A stretch of DNA of 33,101 nucleotides. Source: VGCC01 sp040381195. Its GTDB lineage: Bacteria; Actinomycetota; Actinomycetes; S36-B12. Of the stretch, positions 15,785 through 23,352 are shown in pieces (the first letter of the stretch is position 1; every line of letters starts with the position of its first letter). The notes under the pieces are model-generated. The model saw only the letters and a program-made list of their open reading frames with translations, made no database searches and was not told the DNA's origin. The DNA lies in NCBI GenBank assembly GCA_040381195.1, contig JBEIHR010000010.1:1-33101 (forward strand), read 5' to 3'. Both the position numbers and the translations under genes were made by a program.

Positions 15785-16498
15785 ATGCTGCCCGAGATCG
15801 ATAGGGCGCTTGTCACGCTTCTCAGCACGTACACGTACGCGGACGAGCGGGTGAAGGTCGACTTAGACGCACCCACCAAGGACTGGGCCGCCCGGCGGTC
15901 GGGCCCGGTGCTGAATCTGTTCCTCAATGACATCCGCGAGGACACCGACAAGCGTTCGGCGGACATCGTCGAGATCAAGGACGAGCAGGGCCGGATCGTT
16001 GCCCGGCGCCCGGCAGAACGGACATTCATGTTCTCCTACGCGGTTTCCGCATGGACGTCCCGCCCCGAAGACGACCACGCGCTCCTCGGAGCGGTACTCA
16101 ACAACCTGCTGCAACGGGAATACCTGCCCGAGGACATGTGCGACGGCGTTCTGGCGGACCTTGCCCGCAAAGGGCGTCCCGCGATGATCCGCGTCGGTGG
16201 GGTGCTCTATTCCGAGCGGCTCGTGACCGAATTGTGGACGGCCGTGGGCGGTGAGTTCCGGCCGATCATCGCCGTCACCGTGTCGACCCTGATCCCCGCA
16301 GGCCTGCCCACTCCCTCCGGGCCGCCCCAGACCGCTCCACCGCGCATCACGATTGGCGATACGCGCGACGGCGGCAAAACCGTCATTCAAGGTGCATCTC
16401 CCGTACCCACGTCAGAAGAGCAGGACAACGCCTCCGCGACCGCACCACGGCGCACGCGCACGCGCCTGCCACTGAGTGCACCGAATGCATCTCCATGA
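15785..16498 (+). CDS. cis16: DUF4255 cap/terminator-like protein (Cis16)
   Basis: 237 residues. The DUF4255 (Pvc16 N-terminal) pattern is present: MLPEIDRALVTLLSTYTY, DLDAPTKDWAARRSGPVLNL, FLNDIRED, then RTFMFSYAVSAWTSRPEDDH and ALLGAVLNNLLQREYLPED. Pvc16 homologues cap the distal end of the sheath and tube and stop elongation. The last 55 residues are a Pro/Ser/Thr/Arg-rich tail that looks disordered. The ATG follows the previous TAG with no gap, and the stop overlaps the next ATG by four bases, indicating co-translation within the right operon. Confidence 0.88.
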   Translation: MLPEIDRALVTLLSTYTYADERVKVDLDAPTKDWAARRSGPVLNLFLNDIREDTDKRSADIVEIKDEQGRIVARRPAERTFMFSYAVSAWTSRPEDDHALLGAVLNNLLQREYLPEDMCDGVLADLARKGRPAMIRVGGVLYSERLVTELWTAVGGEFRPIIAVTVSTLIPAGLPTPSGPPQTAPPRITIGDTRDGGKTVIQGASPVPTSEEQDNASATAPRRTRTRLPLSAPNASP

Positions 16499-17580
16499 CG
16501 GTCGCGACGCGAAACCGAATCCACGTCGAGGCGAACTCCCCCGGGGTTCGAGAATCGATCGACGAGATCGTAGACGTGATCGTGTCCGCTGGCGCGTTTG
16601 TGGATCCACACCTCGTCGTCATCGAGTCCGATGGGCACCTCATGCTCGGGACCACAACGGGCGTGTCCGGTCAACCATTCATCGCCCTCCCCTCCTCCAC
16701 GCTCGTGCCGATCGATGGACTCACCTGGGATGAAGGCGCCAACACGATCGTCGCGACCGACGGGGTTGATCAACTCGACGAGGTGCATCGCACACTGCTT
16801 GACGCGAACCTGCACCTGCTTAATTCCGTGCACAAGAAGTCCTGGTTCCTTGCGCATCACCCGAAGGCGGCGGCCATCGGTGACAGCGACCTCTGCGAAG
16901 CCGTGCAAGCGATCCGCCCCTCCTTCAGCCCCACTACGTCCATTGACGCCGTGCTCAAGACCCGCACCTTCGGCCTGCGGTCCACTGATAAGACGCGCAC
17001 ATCCGTGATCATGCCTATCCTCGAACTCGCCGACCATCACCCGCAGGGCTCGCCCTACGAACTCGTCGACGACGTACTGAGTTCACGGTACCGACCCGTC
17101 GATGATTCAGGGCTGACCTACGTTTCGTATGGACCCCGCCGAGACGCCATTGACCTCGCCGCGCAATACGGATTCGCGACGGATAGCCCGTCGTTCCTTG
17201 TGAGCGCGCCGATAAATCTCGAGCTCGAGGGCCACGGAACACTCACCATTCGTCGGGCGCTCGATCGTAAGGCTCGCCCGGCGTGGACTTTCAATGCCGC
17301 CGGTACGACGGTTGATTACCTGCTCCTCGATACGCGTGTCAGCCTCTTCGACAGCCTCTTCCTCCCCGTGCGCACGTATGTGGAGTCCCGCGGTGTGGGA
17401 CGTAACGATGCTCATAGCCTCGCCATGCGGGCGTGTGAGACCGTGATCCACATGAATCGGGTCCTGCTCGCCGATCTCCATCGTGCGGCGGCACGGTCCA
17501 CCCACGGCGGAGGTGCCACTCTCGCCGAGGCCGCAGTCCACCAATGGGAAGTGCTCGATGCAGTCGAGAGTTTGGGCTGA
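16495..17580 (+). CDS. SET-domain-like protein (LSMT/SETD3-type pattern), function unknown
   Basis: 361 residues, coupled to the cap gene by an ATGA overlap and two bases before the AAA+ gene. Several spaced motifs resemble the Rubisco-LSMT/SETD3 branch of SET methyltransferases in the right order: GTTTGVSGQPFIALPSSTLV (about 52-71, like 'A..dI..Ge.l..iP'); LKTRTFGL (154-161, like 'v.sRsf'); VIMPILELADHHPQGSP (171-187, like 'lvPl.Dm.NH'); and TYVSYGPRRDAIDLAAQYGF (208-227, like 'isYG..sN..lL..YGF'). The catalytic-type Tyr212 and the second YGF are kept, but the Asn of the NH motif is Asp180. It could be a divergent methyltransferase of lysine or histidine on an eCIS protein, or a non-catalytic scaffold. 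The assignment is by eye; I know of no characterised eCIS counterpart. Confidence 0.55.
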   Translation: MTVATRNRIHVEANSPGVRESIDEIVDVIVSAGAFVDPHLVVIESDGHLMLGTTTGVSGQPFIALPSSTLVPIDGLTWDEGANTIVATDGVDQLDEVHRTLLDANLHLLNSVHKKSWFLAHHPKAAAIGDSDLCEAVQAIRPSFSPTTSIDAVLKTRTFGLRSTDKTRTSVIMPILELADHHPQGSPYELVDDVLSSRYRPVDDSGLTYVSYGPRRDAIDLAAQYGFATDSPSFLVSAPINLELEGHGTLTIRRALDRKARPAWTFNAAGTTVDYLLLDTRVSLFDSLFLPVRTYVESRGVGRNDAHSLAMRACETVIHMNRVLLADLHRAAARSTHGGGATLAEAAVHQWEVLDAVESLG

Positions 17581-17582
17581 GC

Positions 17583-19541
17583 ATGGCTGAGACGACCGAA
17601 TCAGGCGACGATGCCGACCGTTGGATGTACGCCCTCGACGTGCTCGCAACTCGGATAGCCTCGCTCATCGACTCCGAGCGTCACGACGATGACGTCCCCG
17701 ACCAGCGTCGAGGCAAGTCCTTCCCCCTGGCCGTAATCCAACGTGAAGCGACATCTCCCTCACCTGCACCCGCGGAGGGGATCATCCCGTGGAATGCCCT
17801 CCCGGAGTCGCTGACGATGCTCGGCGAGTACCTACCTCTGGATGCGACCGACCTTGCCATCCTCCTCTGTGCCGCGGCACCAGCCCTCGACCCCCGCTTC
17901 GAGCGCTTCTACGTCGTTCTCAATAACGACACCGATGCCCGCGGTCCGTTGGTCAGCACGGCGCTGCGACTAGCCGGTATCTCGCCGCTTGACGCGCAAG
18001 CTCGATCGCGATTCAGATCCGACTCACCTCTCCTCTCTTTGGGATTAATCGATGTCGGACCGACGACACGGCCGCTGAGCACACGGGTGATCACAATCCC
18101 GGAGCGCGTCGTGGCCCACTTCCTCGGGGATCCGATCCCCGATCCCTTGATTCTCCGCGGTCTCGTCATCCTTGAGCACGACCCATTGGATCCGAGTTTG
18201 CTTCCAGAGACCCCCGGGCTGCCGGAACTTCCGTCGATCTGGCGCGGGCGCCCCGGTACCGCTGCGATCGAACAGGCTCGTCGCTATGTCGTGGACCAGG
18301 TCGGCATCGAGCCGCTCGTCCTCGACCTCTCGATGACCGAGTTCGATCACACCGCACCGGGAAACCTGGCGCGAAGTCTGTGCCGGGAGGTCGCGCTTTC
18401 CGGTCGTCCCATGGTGATCGACTGCCGCACATGCAGCGCCGACACCCCGGTCGCAACCCTCGTCGGCGAGTTCATCGATCTGGACGCCCCCGTCATCGTC
18501 ATCGCGGATGCCCGACGCGACCTCGGAGTCTGGAGTCGCAGCGCGATCACACTCTCGCTTCCCACGGCTCAACAGCGTCGTGCCTGGTGGAGCGCCTACG
18601 CACCGTCCGCCGATCCTCGGTTGGCAGACATCGCCACGCACGTTGATCCTGAGGACTTGATCCGTTCTGAGTCCGAAGGGGATTCCCTCGTGCTCACACG
18701 TGCTCGTACAGGTCAGCGGAAGTCACGGGTCACGATCGTTACCCCGGCAGTGACCCTCTCTGACGTGGTCCTAGAAGAGCGGCCTACTCGACAACTTGCC
18801 GAACTCACCGATCGAGTTCGCTTCCGCTCCACAGTGATCGACGAGTGGAATATGCGACCCGGAGGTTCGCGGGGTCGCGGCGTCACCGCCCTGTTCGCCG
18901 GGGAGTCCGGCACCGGCAAATCCATGTCGGCGGAAGCCCTCGCCGGGGAACTCAACGTGCCCCTCTTCTCCGTGGATCTCGCAAGCATCGTGGACAAATA
19001 CATCGGTGAGACCGAGAAGAACCTCGAAGAGGTCTTCCGTGCTGTCGAGAATGACGACGGGGTCCTACTATTCGACGAGGCCGATGCCCTCTTCGGCAAG
19101 CGATCCGAAGTCTCCGACGCCCGCGATCGCTATGCCAATATCGAGGTCGCATATCTGCTGCAGCGCATCGAATCCTTCGACGGCCTCGCGATCCTCACCA
19201 CCAACCTGAGGGCAAATCTGGATGAGGCCTTTCAACGTCGCCTCGACATGATCATCGATTTCCCCGAGCCCGACGCCGACGCCCGCAAATTGATTTGGTC
19301 CCGGGCACTCGCGGGGTTCCCGGATGCTCTTTCGGACGAGGACCTCGAGGCCCTCTCAACCTTGGACATCACCGGCGGATACATCCGGGCAGCCGTTATC
19401 AGTGCCGCCTATAAGGCGGCCGCCGAGGGCGAGAAGATCCAACGGAAGCACGTACTCCTCGGGGCACGTGACGAGTGGCGCAAGTCGGGCCGCCTCAACT
19501 TCCCTGAGCCTGCTTTCAGCGACTGGTCGTCGAAGGAGTGA
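17583..19541 (+). CDS. cis15: AAA+ ATPase of eCIS (Cis15)
   Basis: 652 residues from ATG 17583, chosen because it lies two bases after the previous stop and begins a plausible N-terminus (MAETTESGDDADRW). The N-terminal 400 residues are a helical/degenerate domain typical of Pvc15-like ATPases. The ATPase core has Walker A GESGTGKS at 440-447 and Walker B VLLFDEADALFGKR with D498-E499. Sensor 1 ILTTNLRANLDEAFQRRLD and sensor 2 DITGGYIRAAVISAAYKAA follow. In eCIS this ATPase is needed for particle assembly or cargo loading, probably by remodelling tube or cargo proteins in the cytoplasm. One full catalytic domain is present with no missing residue. Confidence 0.92.
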   Translation: MAETTESGDDADRWMYALDVLATRIASLIDSERHDDDVPDQRRGKSFPLAVIQREATSPSPAPAEGIIPWNALPESLTMLGEYLPLDATDLAILLCAAAPALDPRFERFYVVLNNDTDARGPLVSTALRLAGISPLDAQARSRFRSDSPLLSLGLIDVGPTTRPLSTRVITIPERVVAHFLGDPIPDPLILRGLVILEHDPLDPSLLPETPGLPELPSIWRGRPGTAAIEQARRYVVDQVGIEPLVLDLSMTEFDHTAPGNLARSLCREVALSGRPMVIDCRTCSADTPVATLVGEFIDLDAPVIVIADARRDLGVWSRSAITLSLPTAQQRRAWWSAYAPSADPRLADIATHVDPEDLIRSESEGDSLVLTRARTGQRKSRVTIVTPAVTLSDVVLEERPTRQLAELTDRVRFRSTVIDEWNMRPGGSRGRGVTALFAGESGTGKSMSAEALAGELNVPLFSVDLASIVDKYIGETEKNLEEVFRAVENDDGVLLFDEADALFGKRSEVSDARDRYANIEVAYLLQRIESFDGLAILTTNLRANLDEAFQRRLDMIIDFPEPDADARKLIWSRALAGFPDALSDEDLEALSTLDITGGYIRAAVISAAYKAAAEGEKIQRKHVLLGARDEWRKSGRLNFPEPAFSDWSSKE

Positions 19542-19545
19542 CACG

Positions 19546-20391
19546 TTGAAGGCGTCCGTCGGGGGCTTCGTCGAGGTGGTGGCGGGGGGTGACACCGACA
19601 CCCTTCAGGCTTTCGTTCGTGACCGGCTGCCAGATTCGGCACATGTTGGCGCCCAACTCGAGGCATGGGGGTGGCGACCCGATGTTCTCGCCTCGCGATG
19701 CGTGCAGTTCGTGTCCGGCCCCAGCACCGTCGGACTTGCCGTGCGAGGCCGGGTTCTGCGATTCATCGGGAACGCAGGCGCCATCGTCGCGAGTCTCCCA
19801 GGCCTTATGGATCCAGCCACGGGCGCCGTCATGGGAACCATGCAGACTCTGGACCGAGCACGGCGCGAACTCCCCGCGGGGCAACTACGCCGGATCGATG
19901 TGTGGGAGGCGCGAAGTACCGCGGTTCCCCGCGGACACGTCTCAGTCCCCACTGACGCGCAGCTCTCTTCGTTCGCGATCGCATCCTTCGATGCGTTCGA
20001 AGAAGAGGTGGGCTCCCCGCCCGCACCGAGACACCTCGACCAGGACTACGTCGCGCTTTGGTGGAGGCGCGCCGCAGAAGGTTTAGTCCTCGGAGCGTGG
20101 GACAGCAACCGATGCGTCTTCCGCGTGGAGGTGCGGCCCGTCCTGGGCATCACGGCTGAACTTCGCGGAGTCTGGTTGGCACCCGATCTCCGAGGGCGGG
20201 GCCTCGCGCATCGGTATCTCCGTGATGCGATCGACCTGGCGGGCGGGCGATTCGGAGGGAATGTGCAACTGCTCGCCGCGGTGGACAACGTTCGAGCATC
20301 CCGGCTCTATCAGAGCATGGGACTGCAGATGCGGGCCACTCTCGGCAGGTACGACCTCCAGCTATCGCGGTCAGCCGGTGATGCGCGATGA
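19546..20391 (+). CDS. GNAT-family N-acetyltransferase
   Basis: 281 residues from a TTG start at 19546, which has AAGGAG 7 bases upstream inside the end of the AAA+ gene; longer readings run through that gene and are rejected. The C-terminal 100 residues are a GNAT fold: strand VRPVLGITAELRGVWLAPDL, the acetyl-CoA pyrophosphate loop RGRGLA at 216-221, then VQLLAAVDNVRASRLYQSMG. The N-terminal 150 residues are less conserved and may be a second, degenerate GNAT-like lobe. The stop overlaps the next ATG by four bases. GNAT enzymes acetylate protein termini, lysines or small molecules; the substrate here is unknown, but its neighbours make an eCIS protein or cargo a reasonable guess. Confidence 0.8.
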   Translation: MKASVGGFVEVVAGGDTDTLQAFVRDRLPDSAHVGAQLEAWGWRPDVLASRCVQFVSGPSTVGLAVRGRVLRFIGNAGAIVASLPGLMDPATGAVMGTMQTLDRARRELPAGQLRRIDVWEARSTAVPRGHVSVPTDAQLSSFAIASFDAFEEEVGSPPAPRHLDQDYVALWWRRAAEGLVLGAWDSNRCVFRVEVRPVLGITAELRGVWLAPDLRGRGLAHRYLRDAIDLAGGRFGGNVQLLAAVDNVRASRLYQSMGLQMRATLGRYDLQLSRSAGDAR

Positions 20392-23252
20392 ACGATTACG
20401 ACGACGAGCAGGCAATCGTAGAGCAGCAGCAGGCAATCGGCCCCACCTCTCGCTCGGGCGACCAACCATCCGTTTCAGATTTCGTTGGTTCCGGCAATGA
20501 TTCCTATTTCGAATTCAACGACGCAGGAAATGGTGGATCGTCACCGCCCCAGAATGCCCGTCAGTCAAATCCGCAGATCCCTCCCTTGATTCAGGAGGAC
20601 GACGTTGTGCCGGGGGGCAAGCCTGACGCCATTCCTGGCGACGGATTCGAACTACTCCACGACCCCTACGAATGGAACACGCGTAAGCAACAACTCGGGC
20701 TACAAGGCAAGAAACTGAATGGCCGGAACAAATTCTTCGGCGCAATCGGGCGAGGGATGACCAAGGTGGGCGCCGCCGGAGCCCAGGACAAGTTCACGGC
20801 CGGAAAGGTGCTCGGCGGGATCGGTGGTGCCGCGAAGGGTGTGGTGGACACGACCAAGGATCTCTCCAAGATCGGGCAGGCGGCCGACATGGGCTTGGGT
20901 CTTCATGGCGAGAACTCGATCCTGAACCAGAACATCGGTATCCCCTTCGTGCCGCAGGTGCAGATCCCCGGTGTCTCGTGGAACACATTGACCAAGACGG
21001 AATTCGCCCCGTACGTTCGCGCGCCCGAGGTGGTCAAGGCCGGACTGCAGGACGGTGGTGCGTTACTGGAGATTGCCGGCCGCGGCGTTACCCACGGACT
21101 CGGTGGTATGCGTCCGCTTGATGTCGCCGATGAGAAGAGGGCAAAGCACATTGAGCAGCGCGACTCCTTCATGGCTGCACGCGAGAAATTGCGAGGCAAT
21201 CTGCGCGGAGGACCAGCAGGAGGTGGTTCATCGGGTTCCATGAGCGAGGCGGTTCGCCTCCGGATGACCGCGGGGTCTTTAGGCGCCGGCGTGGCCGGCA
21301 TGGGGATGCGACCGCACGACAACTACGACATGAGTAAGTCGGCAGCAATGAACAACATGAAGGCTGTGCGCGAGGGCAGGGCGCGTGAGGTGCCGAACCC
21401 AAGCAGACCCGGCCAGATGATGCAGGTCGCCCCGGGAGAGGTCACTTTCGAACGCGATGAGGGCGCCCTCGATCCGAACGTGGGCGACTCGGATGTCAGG
21501 AAGTACCAGACAGCTGGGGAGTTGACGTCCGGGCAGCGAGCGAAGGCCCTTGCAGCGCCGGGGCGCGCTTTGACGAGCCTCGGCAAGGTCATGGATGGCA
21601 CCGAACATGGTCAGCGCGCAATCCGGCAGGGGCACTACCTCAAGGGTGGGGCGCAGGCGACCCTTGCGGGAGCGCGCACTATCGGAAAGGGGGCCGCAAC
21701 TTTGGCGGCCACACCACTTGGCCTAGGGCCGGCCGCGAGCGCTGTGGTGGACGTCGGTTCGGTGGCCGCGGGTGGCCTGATGCAGGCAGTCGGCGGTGGG
21801 ATGAATGCGGCGAGAGGCGTTGGCGCGAGGGCGCGGGCGCAACGAAACATCGAAACCTTCAACAAGCACCACTACGGGCAGAAGCATTTCCTCAAGCCCG
21901 TCGAGGAGGCGCAGGCGGACGCGGAACATGAGGACATGGCCGAGGAAATCAAGGGAGAGGAGATAAGGGACGAGAAGAGTGGTGAGGCACCCGAGAAGGA
22001 GCCCGGAGCGCCCACCGATTCCTACTTCGACACCGATCGCGCTCGCGAGGTCGCCACACGTGGCCTTCGTGCCGAAACTCACCTGAAGGAGGGTGACTAC
22101 GAGGCCGGCGACGAGGACGCGGGACTTCCCGCGGTGAACCACGGGAACGCGTTCAAGAACTGGTGGCACAACCGCATGAAGCGTCCACTCAAGAAAGTGG
22201 GGCAGGGACTACTCAAGCCTTTCGCACTTCTCACGAAGGCACTGGGCTACGGCACTGGCGTGATTCCGCTGATGAAGCACTTCCAGAACAAGAAGCGCAA
22301 AAAGGCCATTGAGCAAGCGATCAACAAGACCACTAACCGGCGGGGGGGAAGGATCCGCGAGGTGGGCGAGGATTTCGAGCAGGTCGAGGCACCTGCGGAC
22401 GTACCCAAGGAGGGCGAGGAGCTTAAGGAGGCCGAACAGCCTGCGATTCCGCAGGACTTACCGAAGACGCCCGAGTACGAAAAGCCTGAGGATCAGGATT
22501 ACACGCTGCAGCATCTCGAGGGCCAACTCGCTGACAGCGATATGAACCGCGTCGAACTACGCGCAGTCTTGGACAAGCAAAACGCTGCATACAAAGGGTC
22601 GGGTATTGCGTCCGGTGCGCGCGCTGCACTCAAACTCCCGACGCGTGATCTCGCCAAGGAGAACATCACCGCATGGCAGACATTCGAGAGAAGGCAACGA
22701 CGCCTGAGAGAGCAGATCGCCGATCGGAGACGGGAGCGTGCGATCGACCCTGAGACCAAGGAGAGTGTCCTCACTCGACACATGCGCGAGTACCGCGAGT
22801 GGAAACAGAAGAAGATGGTGGCTGATAAAGACTCCGGCAAGTTGCGGGATATGGAGTACGAGGATATGGCGCTTACCAACTCCTACCCCGAGTTGGCGCG
22901 GAACAACGCAAGCAATACGGATACGCAGAATGCACAGCCGCATCCCGCACTCCTTGACCGGAATCATGAGTTGTCGGACACGAATGGTGACCGGAAGGAT
23001 GTCGATCTCGGGAGTGAGGGCTCCTTTAACGAGATGCAGCTTTCAGAGGGCGACTACGACGACATGTCTGAGGAGGACAAAGTTCCTGAGATGGGCAATG
23101 TGTCGCAGCCCACGGTCCCTCAGCAGGACATGTCTTCCTTGTTGACAGCCCAGGAAGCGCAACGGATACCCGGTGCCCCGGAACTTCACGCGAACGAGAG
23201 CGCGAGTGAACAGAACCTGAGACTTGCCCAGGAGAGGTTGCGGCGCGCATAA
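20388..23252 (+). CDS. Large protein of unknown function, eCIS cargo candidate
   Basis: 954 residues, not recognised. The N-terminal 60 residues are polar and low-complexity (Gln/Asn/Ser/Asp). Gly/Ala-rich amphipathic stretches follow at about 115-172 (GRGMTKVGAAGAQDKFTAGK) and 421-487 (GAATLAATPLGLGPAASAVV). A basic-hydrophobic segment near 590-655 (GNAFKNWWHNRMKRPLKK, then GQGLLKPFALLTKALGYG) could be membrane-active. The last 300 residues are charged, helical and partly disordered. No signal peptide or catalytic motif is evident. It is translationally coupled to the GNAT gene (ATGA) at the end of the right operon, the usual place for eCIS cargo. It could instead be a tape-measure or scaffolding protein; a toxin role is inference only. 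Confidence 0.8.
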   Translation: MNDYDDEQAIVEQQQAIGPTSRSGDQPSVSDFVGSGNDSYFEFNDAGNGGSSPPQNARQSNPQIPPLIQEDDVVPGGKPDAIPGDGFELLHDPYEWNTRKQQLGLQGKKLNGRNKFFGAIGRGMTKVGAAGAQDKFTAGKVLGGIGGAAKGVVDTTKDLSKIGQAADMGLGLHGENSILNQNIGIPFVPQVQIPGVSWNTLTKTEFAPYVRAPEVVKAGLQDGGALLEIAGRGVTHGLGGMRPLDVADEKRAKHIEQRDSFMAAREKLRGNLRGGPAGGGSSGSMSEAVRLRMTAGSLGAGVAGMGMRPHDNYDMSKSAAMNNMKAVREGRAREVPNPSRPGQMMQVAPGEVTFERDEGALDPNVGDSDVRKYQTAGELTSGQRAKALAAPGRALTSLGKVMDGTEHGQRAIRQGHYLKGGAQATLAGARTIGKGAATLAATPLGLGPAASAVVDVGSVAAGGLMQAVGGGMNAARGVGARARAQRNIETFNKHHYGQKHFLKPVEEAQADAEHEDMAEEIKGEEIRDEKSGEAPEKEPGAPTDSYFDTDRAREVATRGLRAETHLKEGDYEAGDEDAGLPAVNHGNAFKNWWHNRMKRPLKKVGQGLLKPFALLTKALGYGTGVIPLMKHFQNKKRKKAIEQAINKTTNRRGGRIREVGEDFEQVEAPADVPKEGEELKEAEQPAIPQDLPKTPEYEKPEDQDYTLQHLEGQLADSDMNRVELRAVLDKQNAAYKGSGIASGARAALKLPTRDLAKENITAWQTFERRQRRLREQIADRRRERAIDPETKESVLTRHMREYREWKQKKMVADKDSGKLRDMEYEDMALTNSYPELARNNASNTDTQNAQPHPALLDRNHELSDTNGDRKDVDLGSEGSFNEMQLSEGDYDDMSEEDKVPEMGNVSQPTVPQQDMSSLLTAQEAQRIPGAPELHANESASEQNLRLAQERLRRA

Positions 23253-23352
23253 ACCGCGCATGCACCCCCACAGTGAAATCCCCGAATCACGGGCGTGTGC
23301 GTAATCCCAACAGCATCCCGCCGGCCGGGTGCCATCAGATAGCCTGCCGTCC
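23253..23352. promoter_or_regulatory. Intergenic region with leaderless promoter of the hydrolase gene
   Basis: 100 bases after the right operon. Near the downstream end, TAGCCT (23340-23345) is followed by 7 bases and ATG 23353, which fits a -10 box and a leaderless start. A weak CCCG-AATCA-CGGG hairpin near 23281-23293 has no T-run, so it is not called a terminator. Confidence 0.45.

Noticed and set aside
16387..17040. 217-codon minus-strand open frame
   Set aside because: Antisense to the cap and SET-like genes; no start signal or domain.
19324..19545. Upstream 74-codon extension of the GNAT gene
   Set aside because: It overlaps the AAA+ C-terminus with Arg/Ser-rich shadow sequence; the TTG at 19546 has a proper AAGGAG site.
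23281..23293. Terminator after the right operon (CCCG-AATCA-CGGG)
   Set aside because: Four base pairs only and no T-run; expected by chance in GC-rich DNA.
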